From an uncultured Oscillospiraceae bacterium (GTDB lineage Bacteria; Bacillota; Clostridia; Oscillospirales; Oscillospiraceae), in the NCBI GenBank assembly GCA_934567355.1, contig CAKTJC010000048.1, positions 1-15,788 on the forward strand: 15,788 bases of DNA. Direction: 5' to 3'. The translations under genes and the position numbers were made by a program. The notes beneath the pieces were generated by a model. That model made no database searches, had not been told where the DNA came from, and worked only from the letters and a program-made list of their open reading frames with translations. Shown here one piece after another: positions 14,526-15,788 of this stretch (positions are counted from its first letter, which is position 1; every line of letters starts with the position of its first letter).

Positions 14526-14548
14526 GACTTTAATACGCATTACTGCAA
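14519..14548 (-). promoter_or_regulatory. Probable parM-parR promoter
   Basis: On the - strand TTGCAG (14543-14548) and TATAAA (14519-14524) are 18 bp apart, about 35 nt before the parM start. The -10 lies inside the second 11-bp repeat, so a repeat-binding ParR would repress its own operon. Confidence 0.6.
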
Positions 14549-14556
14549 CAGATAGG

Positions 14557-14592
14557 AAAAAGACCGACGTGGAAATCTCCACGTCGGTCTTT
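14557..14592 (-). terminator. Intrinsic terminator of the mntA-hepT operon
   Basis: A perfect 15-bp stem (14559-14573 with 14578-14592) with a 4-nt loop lies 12 nt after the hepT stop. On the - strand it ends in TTTTT. It separates the toxin-antitoxin operon from the par promoter. Confidence 0.92.
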
Positions 14593-14603
14593 ATACACAT
14601 TCA

Positions 14604-14936
14604 TCAGAGCTTCTTCAATTCTTCCAGAAAGTCCGGAAGGATATCGAAGATGATGGTACAGATAACCGTCCAGTTGGTATCCTCATAGTGATGCACCAGC
14701 CGATGGCGCAGTCCTGCAATTTTGATCCATGGGATATTGGGGTGTGCATTCCTGAATCCTTCCGACAGGTTTGCCGCGTGCTCTCCGATATTATACAGCG
14801 GCGTTGTGATAGCCCATTGGACAGGCTCTTTTTCAAAGATCACATCCGGTGTGATATGCTCTGTGCGCACATAGTCCAACAGTTTTTCCGTTGTCTCACG
14901 GATCTTTTCTACCCGTTGCTGGTCGCTGTACTTCAT
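14604..14936 (-). CDS. hepT: HEPN-domain toxin HepT (DUF86 family)
   Basis: The 110-aa all-helical protein carries the HEPN RNase motif R-x4-H-x-Y as R77-H-R-L-V-H82-H-Y84, in the typical context I-A-G-L-R-H-R-L-V-H-H-Y-E-D. HepT is an RNase-type toxin. In studied systems the neighbouring MNT antitoxin blocks it by adding AMP to the motif tyrosine, here Tyr84. Its start overlaps the antitoxin stop by four bases (ATGA), giving coupled translation with antitoxin first. Length is usual for the family and all motif residues are intact. It probably stabilises the element or serves in phage defence; which one cannot be told from sequence. Confidence 0.95.
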   Translation of the reverse strand: MKYSDQQRVEKIRETTEKLLDYVRTEHITPDVIFEKEPVQWAITTPLYNIGEHAANLSEGFRNAHPNIPWIKIAGLRHRLVHHYEDTNWTVICTIIFDILPDFLEELKKL

Positions 14937-15235
14937 GCGATCTGCACTCCTTCCTCCTGAATCGCGCGGTAAAAAGCACTTCCGGGAGTGATCTCCCGCA
15001 GCTCATAGACGTCCACCGGCTTTTGCAGTGTGCGGTGCAGCTCTTCCGCGATGCAGAACACATCTGTCGGATCAAACTGTGCTCCGCCGACTATAACCAT
15101 GTCGATGTCAGAAGCAGCGTCTGCCTCCTGTCTGGCGTAAGAGCCGAACAGGATCGCTTTTTCAGCCTTGTACTTCTTCAGCAGCGGCAATACAGCGGCG
15201 ATGATCTCGTTCAACGTATAGATATTCTCAGACAC
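14933..15235 (-). CDS. mntA: MNT-family antitoxin MntA (minimal nucleotidyltransferase)
   Basis: The product of about 100 aa has the nucleotidyltransferase signature G-S-x10-D-x-D (F-G-S-Y-A-R-Q-E then S-D-I-D), with both metal-binding aspartates (D43 and D45) and a further possible Asp in K-P-V-D-V-Y. In characterised MNT-HEPN pairs this enzyme AMPylates the HepT toxin and so neutralises it. The start is GTG 15235, since GGAGG lies exactly 8 nt upstream. An earlier in-frame GTG at 15244 overlaps that GGAGG and cannot use it. The gene is followed by hepT with a 4-nt overlap and driven by a near-consensus promoter at 15280-15308. Confidence 0.94.
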   Translation of the reverse strand: MSENIYTLNEIIAAVLPLLKKYKAEKAILFGSYARQEADAASDIDMVIVGGAQFDPTDVFCIAEELHRTLQKPVDVYELREITPGSAFYRAIQEEGVQIA

Positions 15236-15279
15236 AGCTTCCACCTCCGTCTCTTATCATATGTCATTTTGTATTTTTT

Positions 15280-15308
15280 ATCTTACCCTAATCAAGTGGG
15301 ATTGTCAA
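15280..15308 (-). promoter_or_regulatory. Promoter of mntA-hepT
   Basis: On the - strand a perfect TTGACA (15303-15308) and TAAGAT (15280-15285) are separated by 17 bp, about 45 nt before the GTG start. The AT-rich leader holds no clear operator. Confidence 0.85.
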
Positions 15309-15348
15309 CGGATGTCCGTATCTACCGTTGTTTACTCTTGTTAACAGA

Positions 15349-15389
15349 TGTATAAGACAGGCGTAGAGATCCCACGCCTGTCTTATACA
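15349..15389 (-). terminator. 16-bp perfect hairpin, orphan hepT-type terminator
   Basis: TGTATAAGACAGGCGT (15349-15364) pairs perfectly with 15374-15389 around a 9-nt loop. Read on the - strand it follows the hepT remnant exactly as the 14557-14592 terminator follows intact hepT, and the sequences between stop and stem are similar. No T-run follows, so as a terminator it may be decayed. It still separates the DUF234 gene from the mntA promoter. Confidence 0.7.
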
Positions 15390-15395
15390 GATTTG

Positions 15396-15455
15396 TCAGA
15401 GTTTTTTCAACCCATCCAGAAAGTTTTGAAGCGCATGGAAGATAGTTTGGTCAGT
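15396..15455 (-). pseudogene. Remnant of a second hepT gene (last about 19 codons)
   Basis: The - strand frame from 15455 to the TGA at 15396-15398 reads T-I-F-H-A-L-Q-N-F-L-D-G-L-K-K-L-stop, against I-I-F-D-I-L-P-D-F-L-E-E-L-K-K-L-stop in the intact hepT (9 of 16 identical). Nucleotide similarity continues past the stop into the hairpin. The frame is closed by TAG just upstream, and the DUF234 gene's stop (15455-15457) sits at the junction. No RX4HXY motif remains. It is a scar of an earlier hepT copy, left by recombination or replacement. Confidence 0.75.
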
Positions 15456-15788
15456 TATTCTCTATCATCAATTAAGAGAAGATCATCCCGTGCTGCGGCA
15501 TGGTCACATAGTTCATCAGAAAAGCCGGAGATACTGAACAGGACGTACCATACTTTTCGTTGATCTCGCTCCCATGCGACATCGCAGGCCTTAGCTTCCA
15601 AAGCACGAAGGACATTAAGACCAACAGGTTCTTTCCAGTACTTGCACTCTCCCAGGATCAGGTTTTTACCCTCTGGATCAAGAGCTGCAATGTCGATTTC
15701 ATTCTTGGCATCCCAATACCCACCCAGTTTGGAGAACTGGAACGGCCATGCGTTATTGACATTCAATTCCCACATCCGCTCCTGACAG
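15455..15788 (-). CDS. C-terminal end of a DUF234-type (archaeal-ATPase-associated) protein, partial
   Basis: The - strand frame is open to the window edge. The in-frame ATG at 15775 is probably internal, since codons before it (C-Q-E-R) continue the family pattern. The visible 110 residues read W-E-L-N...F-Q-F-S-K-L-G-G-Y-W-D-A-K-N-E-I-D-I-A-A-L-D...L-I-L-G-E-C-K-Y-W. This is the PD-(D/E)XK nuclease-like core (E-I-D and E-C-K) found at the C-terminus of AAA ATPase + DUF234 proteins, usually about 450 aa in full. The start and ATPase domain lie outside the window. Function is unclear for the family; DNA-related or defence roles have been proposed. The end of the gene adjoins the hepT remnant. 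Confidence 0.85.
   Translation of the reverse strand, partial: CQERMWELNVNNAWPFQFSKLGGYWDAKNEIDIAALDPEGKNLILGECKYWKEPVGLNVLRALEAKACDVAWERDQRKVWYVLFSISGFSDELCDHAAARDDLLLIDDRE

Noticed and set aside
15345..15363. Resemblance to the Tn5 mosaic end (AGATGTATAAGACAG)
   Set aside because: Two dinucleotides are missing relative to the mosaic end, the sequence is half of a perfect hairpin related to the hepT terminator, and no transposase is near.

Overview
The window looks like a Bacillota (Clostridia, probably Oscillospiraceae-like gut bacterium) chromosome or large mobile element. This rests on strong AGGAGG-type ribosome sites, a Bacillus/Clostridia-type SOS box (GAAC-N4-GTTC), moderate GC with AT-rich intergenic regions, and the mix of gene families. 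The assignment is an inference from sequence style, not from a database match.

Left part (1-9943, all + strand): a cell-surface gene cluster. A small lipoprotein with one beta-sandwich module (23-436) is followed by a structured 143-nt leader. Then come a 403-aa secreted protein ending in a DUF4430/transcobalamin-C-like domain (580-1791), a 1384-aa secreted protein with a helical alpha/alpha-toroid (prenyltransferase/transcobalamin-alpha-like) domain between eight DUF5018-like beta modules (1900-6054), and a 1291-aa multi-module surface protein with a nearly perfect 471-bp in-frame tandem duplication (6068-9943). The two giants share a C-terminal tail (Q-[LF]-W-D-K ... H-Q ... S-Y) and lack LPXTG, SLH or a C-terminal membrane segment. 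Transcobalamin and intrinsic factor consist of an alpha/alpha barrel plus a DUF4430-like beta domain. Here the two halves are on neighbouring genes, which suggests a two-part ligand-capture system, though the ligand is not known. A strong terminator (9961-10006) closes the cluster.

Right part (10001-15788, all - strand, convergent with the left): a mobile-element or plasmid-style backbone. From right to left: the C-terminal end of a DUF234-type protein with a PD-(D/E)XK-like ECK motif; a decayed hepT 3' end; a complete MntA/HepT (MNT-HEPN) toxin-antitoxin pair with its own TTGACA promoter; a ParM/ParR segregation pair whose promoter overlaps two perfect 11-bp tandem repeats (candidate parC); five small unassigned genes, one of only 55 codons with a 4-nt ATGA overlap; and an SOS-controlled Y-family DNA polymerase with an 82-aa downstream partner. 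Partitioning, stability (toxin-antitoxin) and SOS mutagenesis genes together suggest an integrative or plasmid-like element. The surface cluster may be its cargo, but no integrase, relaxase or att site lies in the window to prove that.

No tRNA, rRNA, CRISPR array, insertion sequence or recognised riboswitch was found. No gene-free stretch exceeds 300 bases.
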